A stretch of 64,000 nucleotides of DNA from Anaspis maculata (GCA_949128115.1 OX421964.1:39254177-39318176), one strand, 5' to 3'; counted from the first letter of the stretch, positions 32,330-43,944 are shown. Numbers and translations: made by a program. The notes: generated by a model from the letters alone, not told the origin.

Positions 32330-34637
32330 GGACAACGCAAATATTGGAAGCATCTGTCATCATCTCTGTGCCAGTCTTACTGTTGAAAAAAGAGATTTCT
32401 TTGTGCGGATCAGATAAATCACGTTTTATTGTTTTTCCACACAAGAAAACGATGGAGCAACATGTATTTTGGATGTTTTCTAATGACTTGTACTCACTGA
32501 TCCCATCTATGGCATTAAAATTTCAATAACAGCATTTTTGAAGATCTTGCCAGCAAAAAAGTGAATAATTTTTACCCGCCTGTTCAGCAGCAATTTTTTC
32601 AATTTTACCAAACACCGTTTGCGAAAATTTCATGAGGAATGGAAAGCTCAAACTCTTCTCTAACGATTAGTATATTGGAAATAGAAAAAAATAGGTGCTT
32701 TGCTGGAATTAATTCAAACAAAAACGATTTTTTCACCATGGCAAGCTTACAGTTCCTTCTTCAATATATCAAAAGTCCTCAACTCTGGGACTGCTACAAA
32801 TCAGTATACAGGGTGAATCTTTATTATTTTTCTTTACTTTATTTTTTTCTGGAAAAACTGATGACCGACAAAAACGGTTTTAGGCTAGGTTGATAGGCCA
32901 TAATCTTCCAATAAACATATAAAAGATATACCACCCAGCATCTGCTGCGTACCAAGTTACAGGGTGAAAACTATTTTTCATCTTCAATTTTTTTTCTGGG
33001 TGGAACTGATCTACATTGAAGCCAGCTCCAGTTCTTTTGCAAGCTTATAATGTCATACTAAACATATAAAAAGGACACATCTCTGCATCTGCTGCTTTTC
33101 AATTCACAGGGTGAAAAGTCATTTTCACGTTTCAATTTTTTTCTTGATGAAATCGGCTCACACATAAAATGCGACTGGTTCTACTGTAAATTTGAGGTTT
33201 CTAGTCAAACATACCAAAATAGTACATTTCTGCTACAGCTACGTTTCTATTTACAAATTTAAATGTTTGGTTACGTTTCAAGATTTTCTGATTTTTTGAT
33301 GCAATATATCCGAATATACCCAAACATTTAAATATGTAAAAAAAAAAACGTGGCTGTAGCAGAAATGTATTATTTTGATATGTTTGACTAGAAACTTCAA
33401 GTTTACAGAAGAATCAGTCGCAATTGTTGTGCGAGCCAATTTCACCAAGAAAAAAATTGAAACGTGAAAATGACTTTTCACCCTGTAAATTGAAAAGCAG
33501 CAATTGCAGAGATGTATCCTTTCCATATGTTCAGTAGGATATAATAAGCTTGCAAAAGAACTGGAACCGGCTTCAATCTAGATCAGTTCCACCAAGAAAA
33601 AAAAATAAAGATGGAAAATAGTTTTCACCCTGTAACTTGATACACAGCAGTTGCTGAGTGGAATATTTTTTATATGTTTATTGGAAGACTATGGCCTATC
33701 AAACTAGCCAAAAACCGTTTTTTTCAGTCATCAGTTTTTCAAGAAAGAAAAGAAATAAAGAAAAATAATGAACTTTCACCCTGTATACTAATTTGTAGCA
33801 GTCCCAGAGTTTAGGACTTTTGATATGTTGAAGAGGGAACTGAAAGCTAGCCATGGTAAAAAAATACTTTTTGTTTGAATTAATTCCAGCAGATATTCTA
33901 TTTCCAATATACTAGATATCGTGCCTGGCTTAACCTCGGCACGCACTTGAAAGTCTAAAAAAACTATTTTCTTTTCGAGAGGTCCTGTTTCACCCGTGTG
34001 CGGCCGTGCCTACTTGACATAGACCGGACTGATTACACGAGCTTGAAAATGTACTCTTTACCAGCTTTAAAACGCGACCATTATTATTGCGACTTTGTAC
34101 ATTGATTTATGAAGAAATCATACATTATTTTATCATTAATGGTCGTGTTTCAAAGCTGGAAGAGAGTACATTTCCAAGCTTGTGTAATCAGTCCGGTCTA
34201 TGTCAAGTAGGCATAGCCGCACGCGGGTAAAATAGAACCGCTCGAAAGAAATCAGTTTCCTACACTCCCAAAAAGCGTGCCGCGTTTGAGCCAGATATAA
34301 TATCATTAGAAAACAGTTCCAGCTTGTCATTTCTTATAAAATTTTCGAGAACGGTGTTTGGTAAAATTGAAAAAACTCCTGCTGAACAGACGGGTAAAAA
34401 TTATTCTCTTAGCGGGCAACATCTTCCAAAATGCTGTTATTGAATTTTTAACGCCATAAATGGGCTCAGTGAGTACAAGTTATTAGGAAACATCCAAAAT
34501 ACATGTTGCTCCATCGTTTTCTTGTGTGGAAAAACAATTAAATGTGATTTATCTGACCCACACAAAGAAATCTTTTTTTTTTTCAACAGTAAGACTGGCA
34601 CAGAGATGATGACAAATGCTCTCAATGTTTGCGTTAG
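32330..34637. mobile_element. Foldback element, 2.3 kb, arms with about 146-bp tandem units
   Basis: The arms of about 0.95 kb are complementary around a centre near 33290. The outer parts carry ATCATCTCTGTGCC, CATGTATTTTGGATG and the CTGTTCAGCAG/CTGCTGAACAG pair. In the left arm ACAGGGTGAA recurs at 32813, 32959 and 33106, starting related units. The right arm has the mirror set (CACCCTGTA near 33480, 33630 and 33780). The right arm is broken by a separate 385-bp insertion. Long inverted repeats built of tandem units are the hallmark of Foldback (FB) elements. No protein is encoded. Confidence 0.8.
33916..34298. mobile_element. Small foldback insertion in the right arm of the 32-34 kb element
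   Basis: This segment is absent from the left arm. It is itself palindromic. The GTGCCTGGCTTAACC and GGCACGC segments pair with GCGTGCCGCG and GAGCCAGATAT. CATAGACCGGACTGATTACA pairs with its complement near 34180, around a TA-rich loop near 34085-34135. The edges are defined by loss of arm symmetry at ATACTAG and ATCATTAG. Confidence 0.7.
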
Positions 34638-34892
34638 AGTTGTACGTTTGCATTGAGACAAATAAAATGAAAAAGTACTGGGGTTTAACAGGTCTTTTTG
34701 CACCTTCAAGACATCTTTTACCTTTGGGTAGATGTGGAGGAATTAGCACAACTCGTTTTTGGGCGGAAACTCAGTGGTAGATACCTACTGACCTTACGAA
34801 GAGTTTGACACCATGAAAGCTTTGGTCGGAATTTTTTCCATTCAGAATGACCTACCGCCTGGCCTATGTTTGTTATGCGGCGATTTACTATA

Positions 34893-35445
34893 CAGGGTGA
34901 TTCAAAAATGGCGCATTTCCTTTTGGGCACGTTATAGTGGACGTTAACGGAGCATGGGAAAAATGATAAAAAAAATTATTCGGCTTCTATTTGCAAGTTA
35001 TTGACAAAAACAGATCTGTCCAATCTGGCAGCATCGCATTAGTACCTACCTGGCACCTTTAGATCAAAGAGGTACATCACACTAGCATTATTGTATTGTT
35101 GCCCTGGATACTCCGTAGAACCTGCGAGACCATACCAAACATACTTGCCAAATGTAATTTCACGGCACTTTTGAGGTGAAAGACGAATTTTCAAATTTGA
35201 AAATACAACTCAAATCTCAATTGCAAGAGAAACTTTCAATTGGGAACTACTAACGACATGTGACTCTTGGCAAGTAACAATGCTTTGCTTTAAAATCATG
35301 CAAACTGAAGAAGTTAAATTCTCAACTTCACCTCTTCATAACTCGAAGGATAAATGAGCCAATTTTTTTTCACTATTTTTTCCGTGCTCCCTCAACGTCT
35401 CCCACAACGTACACGAGAGGAAATGCGCCATTTTTGAATCACCTG
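34893..35445. mobile_element. Foldback element, CAGGGTGATTC ends
   Basis: It begins CAGGGTGATTCAAAAATGGC and ends with near complement GCCATTTTTGAATCACCTG. TA lies on both sides, and about 130-bp arms are partly decayed. The spacer has no coding sequence. It sits directly next to the following element, separated only by TATA. Confidence 0.75.
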
Positions 35446-35449
35446 TATA

Positions 35450-36921
35450 CAGGGTGGTGAAAATTTCGATGCTCACCATTGGTATCTTGGAAACGGTAAG
35501 AGATACGAGGTCGGTTAAATTAGAAAAAAGTTGCGCATTTTTGTGGCGATTAGGAATCTGAAAAGAAACTTTGAATATTTTGATTGGTTCACGATTTATC
35601 ACGAAAAAACTGAAAATTTTGATTTCAGAAATAATTTTTTATCTTTCCAACCATTCAAGCTACTTCAATCAAACTTGGTAGTTTTATGTTTTTGATCACT
35701 CCAAGTCGATCAACGTTGGCAGGAATTTTCCAGGCCTTCTAGATGTCAAATTATGATAGTCAACTTTTGTTTTTCTCATGGCCGCCATATTGGATTTTTG
35801 CATTAATGAATAGAGAGAAAAATTAGCTTTCCGAATTAGTAACTAACATGTTCTTTTTATGACATTTTTAGCGTCAAATTTTGAAATTCTTGTAAATTAT
35901 TGACAAAATCGGGAATGCTTTGAAAAACAATTGAAATATTATCAATAGCAACAACAGAAAAAAGATTGTGTTCAATTGACGTATCTAAGGGCTCAATACC
36001 AAGTGTCAGGCGCGAAGTTTGGGACGGCGGCGTAACTCGCCAAATACAGCGCGGTCTGATTGGTTGGTATCCGCCGTTGCTATGGTAACGGCACTTACGG
36101 CGGTCTCAGCCCCAACTTGGTATCGAGCCGTAACTTCTCAATCGTGTTTTGTGCTTGTTTGTACCGAGAGTTCATGAATTAAATGAGTCAAGGGTGCCTG
36201 TGAATTCAAAAACGTCTGTCAAAACTAAGGTAATCCTTACTCCTTTTCTAATAAATTTTTTCAACTTTAACAAGAACGATATGCTAGTTCCGACAGACGT
36301 TTTTGAACTCACAGACACCCTTGACCCATTCAATTCATGAACTACCGGTACAAACAAGCGCAAAACACGATTAAGAAGTTAGATACGTCAATTACACACC
36401 ATCTGTCACTTTTTTGTTGTTGCTATTGACAATATTTCAATTGTTTTTCAAAAAATTCCCGATTTTGTCAATAATTCACGGAAATTTCAAAATTTGACGC
36501 TTAAAATGTCATTAAAAGAACATGTTGGTTACTAATTTGGAAAGCTATTTTTTTCCTCTATCTATTTGTGCAAAAATCCAATATGGCGGCCATAAGAAAA
36601 ACAAAAGTTGACTATCATAATTTGACATCTAGAAGGCCTGGAAAATTTCTGTCAACGTTGATCGACTCGGAGTGATCAAAAACATAAAACTACCAAGTTT
36701 GATTAAAATAGCTTGAATGGTTGGAAAGATAAAAAATAATTTCTGAAATCAAAATTTTCAGTTTTTTCGTGATAAATCGTAAACCAATCAAAATATTCAA
36801 AGTTTCTTTACATATTCTCAATCCCCACAAAAATGCGCAACTTTTTTCTAATTTAACCGACCTCGTATCTCTTACCGTTTCCAAGATACCAATGGTGAGC
36901 ATCGAAATTTTCACCACCCTG
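35450..36921. mobile_element. Foldback element, 1.47 kb, CAGGGTGGTGAAAA ends
   Basis: The arms of about 700 bp are complementary: terminal CAGGGTGGTGAAAATTTCGA, then GGTATCTTGGAAACGGTAAG and the centre-flanking TCAAGGGTGCCTGTGA. The loop is near 36230-36290. TA flanks both ends. A 142-bp MITE occupies only the left arm. Both arms carry a GGCCGCCATATTGGA motif. Confidence 0.85.
35989..36130. mobile_element. Harbinger-like MITE with TAA duplication
   Basis: It starts GGGCTCAATACCAAGT and ends CTTGGTATCGAGCCG. TAA lies at 35986-35988 and 36131-36133. The mirror arm of the host palindrome (near 36380) lacks this segment and joins across the site, so the insertion boundaries are direct. A TAA target and G-rich ends fit PIF/Harbinger-type MITEs. 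Confidence 0.8.
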
Positions 36922-36947
36922 TATAAGCAAGCACACGCCGGGCGACG

Positions 36948-37973
36948 CACAGTGAGGCAACGGAGGGTGAAATGTGGAATCAGAATAAAAAATGAAATTT
37001 CAGATTCACGTATTATTATTGGTTATTTCTCAAGATCAAATACTAGAGCACAATGTCCCATATAAATCAATTCCGAATCCTATATCCGTTTCTGTGGGCA
37101 AATTTTTGAAAAAAGTTGTATTCCACTGAATCTGGATATTGATTTTTTGCGCGTCAGAAAATTGAGATACTTTCGTCCCCTGTATTCCGTCAAGACGTGA
37201 AGATATAATTTGGTTTCATCATGAATCTTGTACCTCAAAGTAAGCACTATATACTTTTGATAGTTTCTATTGAAATTCAGGCACGGTGCTCCAGCTATAA
37301 TTCGTCAAAATATCCAATGTAAAAATGACACCAAGACTTTTTATTTATTGACAAATACTGGGGATAAAGTATCTTTCCACATCTCTCCGCACTGAGATTT
37401 TCATATATCGTCACAGAAGGACTCTTTGTCGATTGAGTCGAAGAAAAAAATTTTGCTCAAGTTTGCTCATTTTTGAAAAAATGATTTTTTTGTAATCATC
37501 CTTCTTAAACAATTTTTCCAGTGTTTCTATTTTTATTTCAATTGAATCGGCTTCGAATGATCTGGTTTCATCTCGGATAGATTTGTATGATTTAATAGAA
37601 GAGTCAAGACTTGAAAAGCTGGCGGATCTATACTTGGTTTTTTAGAAAACTTAGTTTTTTTGAAAAAAAAACTAAAAATTGCATCAGTTGCCCTATATCA
37701 GGATTAAGTGATCTTTGAAAATGACGATGACGTTTCTTTATTATCACCATCGTCATCATGGATTATAATCAAGCTGATTGGCAAATTTTGATTTTTTGAA
37801 AATTTTTATTTTGGTTTTTCAATTCAATTTTCAAAGTAAAAATCACAAAACTTGATAAACACAAGAGAAAAAGATTTCCATTTTTGATGTTTTTAACACA
37901 CATTCTACATTCTCGAACCAAAAATCTACTGTTCTGAATTTATTCCAGTTTTTTAGTGATTTGCCTCACTGTG
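36948..37973. mobile_element. Transib-type non-autonomous element
   Basis: A 1026-bp segment begins CACAGTGAGGCAA and ends TTGCCTCACTGTG. CGACG lies immediately outside both ends (36943-36947 and 37974-37978). Transib transposons are known for CACAGTG-like ends and 5-bp duplications of the form CGNCG. The interior has no transposase frame, so it is a relic or non-autonomous copy. Confidence 0.8.
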
Positions 37974-37978
37974 CGACG

Positions 37979-39590
37979 TTCCCACTCAATGCGCCAGAAA
38001 AAAATTCATAACTGACAAACTATACGGCCTAGATCATTGAAACTTCCTTTAAAATTTTTTTTGATATTTTGGCTTCATTTTTTTCTCAGGTTGTATCTGA
38101 AAATTTCTACGAGGAAAGAAGTTCCTTGCCTGGTCAAAAAGGGACTGCATTTTTGGTCAATATAATGTTTATTGTTCTATAAACACGTTCGTAAACAATA
38201 ATCTTTAGTCAGTGATGTACCATTGGAAAGGTTTTTGAACATACTTTTATTTAAAAAAAGAACAGACCGATAGCTCAACTGGATCCAGAAATATAACGTT
38301 GTGAATGCTGAACTGCTAATTTCCAATTTTTGAGGTTTTTTGCCCATAAAAAAGGTCCCTACCACAAGATCATCCCCAAAATGACCACACATACGTGGAA
38401 TTTGATTCTCTATAAGACCTTTAAGGTTTGGTGCTGTTATACCTAAAAAATCGACGACTTTTCAGGCCGATTTCGCTCCACTATATTTGTAAGCCACGGA
38501 AACTTCAATAATTTACAAAAGAGTTATTAGATATCTTAACAGCTAGGTACAAACATCGAGAAATCCATATTTACGTTTCGATGCAGAGCCAAAATTTTCA
38601 CTTGGGCTTTTGTGAAGTGCTGTCATTTTCACCGACCAGTTCAGCTTCCATGATGGGGTAGGGACATTTTTTTGTTCAGCCTGGTTTGGCAATCAGCAGT
38701 TCAGTTCAAGTACAGATCCATGAAGCAACTTAAAAAAAATTTCTTTAATTTAAATTTTATTCGCAAAAAAGGCTAAGTGCCCTTTCCAAATTTCATTTAG
38801 AGACTGATGTTTTGTTCACAGAAATTATCCCTGAAATTTTGTGCATGGGGTACTGCGTGGTGAAGCCTACTCGTCTTGAGGTGAGGTATAGGTAAAGCTG
38901 TTTCTATGCCTGCGTCTCTCCATTTTCTTCCATCTGTCCAAGAAATAAGCGAAACCTTTTGATTACAACGAATCTGGAACACTCTGTATAATGTACATTA
39001 TAGACACTCCTCACTAAGAAATTATTGTTCACCTTCTTAATATTATGTCACGAGCACCATGCTGGCTTGCAACATCACATTCGAAGTCTTTACTTAATCA
39101 AAATGTCAACCGCCAACGCAGAAACGACAATGCCCAAAAGCTTCCTGTAAATTTTTTTCTATTTGTCTTGAAGTAATCAAAAAATTGAGAAGATTTCAAT
39201 GTTTATCCATGCTTTCAACGCTTGAAGTGTCAAGAGCTGTTGAATGCACCAAATGGCTTATCATAGATTGCTGCATTTTTTAGTAAACTGCTCGAATACT
39301 TGTTAGGCACCTCATAGGTATTTCTTTCAATGGTAGAAAAACTAGGTCAAAAGCTGAATGAAGAAGTTTCAATCAGTTGTTGGTATCCTATCAACATGCA
39401 AAAAATGCAGCACTTTTTAGTTGAACAATCTGTCTTTCTATAACTGTAATCAAACCTTGTTGTGTATCGTGCGTGTATAGCGTTACTGTAAGTTATTTCC
39501 CCTAATTTCATTTTTCTTTCGAAACGCATCATATTCAATCACTTTATAGGTTTTTCAATCACATAATCACAGAAACCATTTCAACGAAAA
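37979..39590. other. No recognisable gene
   Basis: AT-rich. It contains short minus-strand frames of 60-70 codons (38177-38392, 38797-38982) and an ACACTCTGTATA block near 38980 that may be the worn end of another foldback element. Nothing could be named. Confidence 0.4.
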
Positions 39591-40040
39591 ATGTCAGGCG
39601 GGTCAGACTCCTTTACATTGGACTACTTATTAGAGCACATGGTTCCAACTCGCGGAACTGATTCTCAAGGATGGGAAGAATCTGAAATTGTATTTCGGCT
39701 GGATTCAAAAATGAAAGAGAACAAAGAACGTCATGGAAGAAACAAGGCTAAGAATCCAACCAAAATGAAGTCAAAAAAATGTAAGAAGAAAAAGAGAGAT
39801 GAAGTCAGAAGCGAGGAGGAGGAGATAGAGGAAAAAGAGGAGGACGAGGAGAACAAGGAGAATGAGGAGAATGAGGAGAACGAGGAGAACGAGGAGAACG
39901 AGGAGAACGAGGAGAACGAGGAGAACGGGGATGAAGGGGAGAAAAAGAAGAATAAGAAGAAAAGGAAGAGGAAGAAGAGTAGGAAGAAGAAGAACAAAGA
40001 ACAAAGCCAGTCGGAGGAACAAACACATGAGATATCTTGA
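39591..40040 (+). CDS. Lys/Glu-rich 149-residue protein, unknown function
   Basis: A single-exon frame whose ATG lies in a good context (CGAAAAATGTC). The first 50 residues (SFTLDYLLEHMVPTRGTD...) are ordinary in composition. From about residue 55 the protein becomes almost wholly charged. A Lys/Arg-rich basic stretch comes first, then an acidic Glu/Asn tract made of ENEENE repeats (about residues 85-112). A second Lys/Arg-rich stretch and a short Ser/Gln tail follow. The pattern resembles nucleolar or chromatin-associated proteins, but no family can be named. It could be a young gene, a retrocopy, or an open frame created by a purine-rich tandem repeat. No AATAAA was found just downstream. 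Confidence 0.45.
   Translation: MSGGSDSFTLDYLLEHMVPTRGTDSQGWEESEIVFRLDSKMKENKERHGRNKAKNPTKMKSKKCKKKKRDEVRSEEEEIEEKEEDEENKENEENEENEENEENEENEENEENGDEGEKKKNKKKRKRKKSRKKKNKEQSQSEEQTHEIS
39838..39930 (+). repeat. GAGGAGAAC/GAGGAGAAT minisatellite
   Basis: About ten 9-bp purine-rich units code for the Glu-Glu-Asn repeats of the 39591-40040 frame. All bases on this strand are A, G or the unit's C/T, so it is strongly strand-asymmetric. Confidence 0.85.
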
Positions 40041-40490
40041 AAACTGGCACTCCACGTCTAGAAGAAAATACCACATCGATCAATTATGCGAATTGTTGTC
40101 GCCTTTATCAGTGTTATTGGTTCAATGATAAATACTTATATACATACAATTTTCTACTAAATTAATGCAATGGTGCAAGTTTATTCATTCAAAAGTTCGG
40201 AATGTTACACATTCTTTTCAGGCAAAAAGATCAAGTACCGAATGAACATCCTTTATTCAGAGGAAATGAGGGATCGGCGTGTTACAAAATTATCACTTCT
40301 TCGTTCAAATGTTTCATTGCCACATTTTTGCCAACTTCCCTGAAACAAAATCATCTGCAACAAGTTGAACATTGCAACATTGTGTAGTACAAATAATTAA
40401 CAGTCAGTTTTTAACAGAGCGATGAAAGCAAAAACATCCCACAACGAGCCGACCCACAAAGGCATTAACCCAGTTCTTCCAAGTGCTAAT

Positions 40491-40498
40491 TTATAAAT
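40491..40498 (+). promoter_or_regulatory. TATA-like box upstream of the 40543 frame
   Basis: TTATAAAT lies 45-52 bases before the ATG at 40543, so a start site near 40520 would leave a very short 5' leader. This is positional evidence only. Confidence 0.35.
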
Positions 40499-40542
40499 CT
40501 TCATCAGCCCAGTAGACGGCACATGAAAAGAGATTTCAAATA

Positions 40543-40749
40543 ATGACAGTAATTTCGTCATTACTTATATCCATTGCGTTCATTTTTATGACACCTTCCA
40601 TTATTTTAAGCGTGCAAGCTGCATCAGTTTTTGTGAGTTTTCAGCAGCAGCAGCAGCAGCAGCAGCAATGGCCATCATCAAAGAGGCAGGCGCAGTTTTT
40701 CGCCTCTTCCTCTTCGAGAATAAACCGCAAGATAAAGAGCCGATCCTGA
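40543..40749 (+). CDS. Small secreted-protein candidate with polyGln run
   Basis: A 68-residue frame. Residues 1-27 are hydrophobic and end in VQAAS, which fits a signal peptide cleaved near residue 27. Nine glutamines follow from eight CAG plus one CAA (40642-40668), then WPSSKRQAQFFASSSSR. The SSKRQ segment contains a Lys-Arg dibasic site as in prohormone cleavage, with Gln next, which can cyclise to pyroglutamate. The final residues are basic (NRKIKSRS). A TATA-like box lies upstream. I recognise no peptide family. It may continue into another exon or be a chance frame around a CAG repeat. Confidence 0.35.
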   Translation: MTVISSLLISIAFIFMTPSIILSVQAASVFVSFQQQQQQQQQWPSSKRQAQFFASSSSRINRKIKSRS

Positions 40750-41576
40750 GGCTGATGCACATTTTGCTGGATTGCCGTCGAGATTAGGATGTGGGTTAAT
40801 TAAGCAGCACGTTGGCAGCCAATTTGGTTGATGTCGATAAATTATTAAAATTAATGTCATCATCAGCAGAAGAGGGAAGATGCATCTCTTCTTCATATAC
40901 GAGTGTGTAAGCCAACAATGTCACATAAATTACCATTAGCGGACAACCGTTATGACGTAAATAATTCATGATGAAGATAAGTGGAGAGATGGTGGTTTCG
41001 GTATTAGGTAAGTAGGTATAAAGACGAATTGTATTCGAAGGGCACGTGGCTTTGCCGAGACTCGCAATTAATTTGGCGATGACAAAAAAGACAACTTTCC
41101 GCTTTTTCCAAAGCACCAGGTGAAGCATGCCACGGAAGATATAAGAGATGCTTCATGAGCTCGCGCCGCGATCAGGGTTGTGTTATTTGATTTCCTTGTA
41201 AGCCTCTCTTCATCAACAGAGCGGCGTTTTATTGTATGCTTGCTTGTGGTGACAATTCAATGATTAAAATAGAGGCCTTTGCTTTTTAGGATTTATTAGT
41301 ATTAGCGTTGAATGAAAATAATATACAAAGAAGCCCTATCGTGACTTTTTTGGAATTGACCGGTAGATGACGCCACAGTACAAGCAACTATTAAAACCAG
41401 CTTCACAGCGAAATATTTCCTTAGATGAATAGTGGAGTAATGGGAGAAGCCATCGTACATACTGATACTGGTCCCGTTCAATCATCAAAACTCAATCAGT
41501 TATTTTTAATGCAATTCATTCAAGAACGCATTCAATCTAATAATAATTCTAATAAGACGGGACGTGAGGCCGGGCG
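40750..41576. other. Non-repetitive AT-rich sequence, no gene named
   Basis: No match to the window's repeat families was seen, and no frame above about 110 codons with recognisable content. It may be a 3' UTR or intron of the preceding candidate. Confidence 0.35.
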
Positions 41577-41760
41577 TTAGGTGAATGAACCTTGCAAATG
41601 GTGATAAAAGCATGAAATCAGGTACACATACTCAGAATGAGCACCTCTTTCAGATAAGAGGTGGAGCCACGCCGAATTTTCACCGGAAGGAGGCTCGGGG
41701 GGCTCCTGGAAGTTGAAGGTGCTAGGACCCCCACCAAACCGCTTATCAGTTCGTTTTACC
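41577..41760 (-). repeat. Repeat family C, left inverted copy
   Basis: It pairs with 43945-44128 in opposite orientation. Shared blocks include GGTGGAGCCACGCCGAATT, GGAGGCTCGGGGGGCTCCTG, CTTGCAAATGGTGAT and the complement of GAACTGATAAGC. The two copies enclose a foldback element and a LINE fragment. Confidence 0.75.
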
Positions 41761-42795
41761 AATTAAAAAGGAAACTGATGGATATATCGTAAACATTGAC
41801 GACGTTCATCGCCTTGTCCCGGGAATTTTTCATTATGAAAAAAAATAAGTACTTCGGCAGAACACACAAATTGGTTTTATTTCATTTTTATCTACAAAGA
41901 ATTAATAAGGAGATGTGCAACACGTTGATTCCCACAAATTCTTATCCTCTGAATTCGTTTGTGGAGTCAAAATTTTGATGGTGCATTTTCTTGAAGAGGG
42001 GCATTCCAAAGAGTGAGCTACTTTCAACACCAAGTTAAAACAGAATTTTTTCAATGTTCTGAATCGAAATTACTGAATTCCTCCCAGCAAAACATACCCT
42101 GAACTGTTCTTTGGAAGTATTGCGTGCGATTGAACGTGAAGTAAGAACTAAAACACCATCAGAATTTTTCTTCTGTGGTGCTGCGCTCTACTCCCGACCG
42201 GGGCAATTAGGTTCCTACATAGCATGCGCGGAGTGTATACACGATGCAGGGTATTTTCTCGGTTCAGTCAAATTTTTCATGATTGATATTGTCTCATAAT
42301 ATTGAAATTACGTGTATACACTCCGTGCATGCTATGTAGGAACCTAATTGCCCCGGTCGAGAGTGGAGCGCAGCATCACAGAAGTAAAATTCTGATGGTG
42401 TTTCAGGATTTACTCCACGTTCAATCGCACGCGGTACTTCCAAAGAACGGTTCAGGGTATGTTTTGCTGGGGGGAATTCAGTAGTTTTGATTCAGACCAT
42501 TGAAAAAATTCTGTTTGAACTTGGTGTTGAAAATAGCCTACTCTTTGGAATGCCCCTCTTCAAGAAAATACACCATCAAAATTTTGACTCCACAAACGAA
42601 TTCAGAGGATACGAATTTGTGGGAATCAACGTTTTGCACATCTCCTTATTGATTCTTCGTAGGTGAAAATAAAATAAAACCAATTTGTGTGATCTGCCGA
42701 AGAACTAATTTTTTTTCAAAATGAAAAACTCCCGGGACAAGGCGATAAATGCCATCAATGTTTACAGTATATTCTTAAGTTTCTATTATAATTAA
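41761..42795. mobile_element. Foldback element, 1.03 kb
   Basis: The arms of about 500 bp are complementary around a centre near 42265. Outer blocks are AATTA and ATCGTAAACATTGACG. Inner blocks include CGCCTTGTCCCGGGA, AGGTTCCTACATAGCATG and GTGTATACAC. There is no coding capacity, and the ends lack the CAGGGTG motif. Confidence 0.75.
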
Positions 42796-42802
42796 TTAAG
42801 AT

Positions 42803-43925
42803 AGATAGATAGATATTTTATTCATTCCTGTTTTGTATACAAAAAAAAACATTCAGCCTCTCGGCTATGTAAATCGTCGGATTTATCTATGCTAGTTAGG
42901 TATCTACTTAAGTATGTATATATAAACGTTTATATAATAGATAACAAATAGTAAAACAAAGTAAAAATGAAATCAAGGCAATACAAAACATGAATCAACA
43001 ACAATCTCAGTTGTCGCAAAAAAATTCCTGCATTGAATAGTAACTCTTATGCAGCAAGAACTTCTTGAGATGGTTCTGAAACTCGGACCGGCCGTGTCCC
43101 TGAAACGTTCATCCATCTGATGGCCAAGTTTATTCAGGCATTTTATGCCCAAATAGTTAGGGCTGTTTTGACAAACCGCCAGTCTTGAGAAAGTTTGCTG
43201 TGCCTCGTTAGCACCTCTGGTGTTATAATTGTGTATGTCTGCTCTTCGTGATAATTTTGAGCCTATTATGAATGAGATGGTAGAATAAATATACAATGAT
43301 CTAAGGAGTAGTATTTTTAGCTCTCTAAACAACTCTCTGCAAGACTGGCGATTCGATGAAACATTCGTTATTGCCCTTATGATTTTTTTTGCATTTTGAA
43401 GATACACTCACTTTTGTGGGCCATTCCCCAAAATATCAGTCTATACGACAAAATAGACTGTACTAGTCCAAAATACGCTAACTTAAGGATCTCATTCGAT
43501 ACGTTAGGTTTCAGATTTTCAATTAGAAAACGTCTCGAGCTAACCTTGGTCAGCACGGATTCGGTGTCAGCCGCCCAGGTGAGCTTACGATCTACATGCA
43601 CTCCTAAAAGTTTAAATTCCGGAACACTTCGCAGAAAGCCAGACGCTGTGCGGATTAGTAGGCTAGACTTAACTGTATCACGGAGTTTTTGGGACAAAAC
43701 TCAAGCAGCACAGACTTAGACGCATTGAGTGTTATGCCATTTTCTGTACACCATTTCTCAACTCGAGCGACGCAGTCACGCGCGATAGTAACCGCTTCTT
43801 CTTTGTTGCTGGCAGTTATGATGACGCTGGTGTCGTCCGCGTATAGAATCGGATAGGTCTTTTCATTCTCTATACTTATGGCTAGATCATTTATGAAAAT
43901 GTTAAAGAGGGACGGTTCTTCCATG
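42803..43925 (-). pseudogene. 5'-truncated non-LTR retrotransposon (jockey/CR1-like)
   Basis: The minus strand starts inside RT at 43924 with PSLFNIFINDL and the catalytic YADD. It then reads FKLLGVHVDRKLTW and SILSYRLIFWG. In a third frame (42973-43407) it reads NRQSCRELFRELKIL, a C-terminal motif of these elements. At least two frameshifts separate the parts. The 3' end has AATAAAATATC, then a (TATC)n tail at 42803-42825. 5' truncation is typical of target-primed insertion. Confidence 0.85.
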
Positions 43926-43944
43926 CGAGCTCATTCCGTTTATT

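Noticed and set aside
36948..37000. A 23-spacer RSS nonamer at the left end of the Transib-type element
   Set aside because: The bases at the expected position do not resemble ACAAAAACC. Just the heptamer and the duplication are supported.
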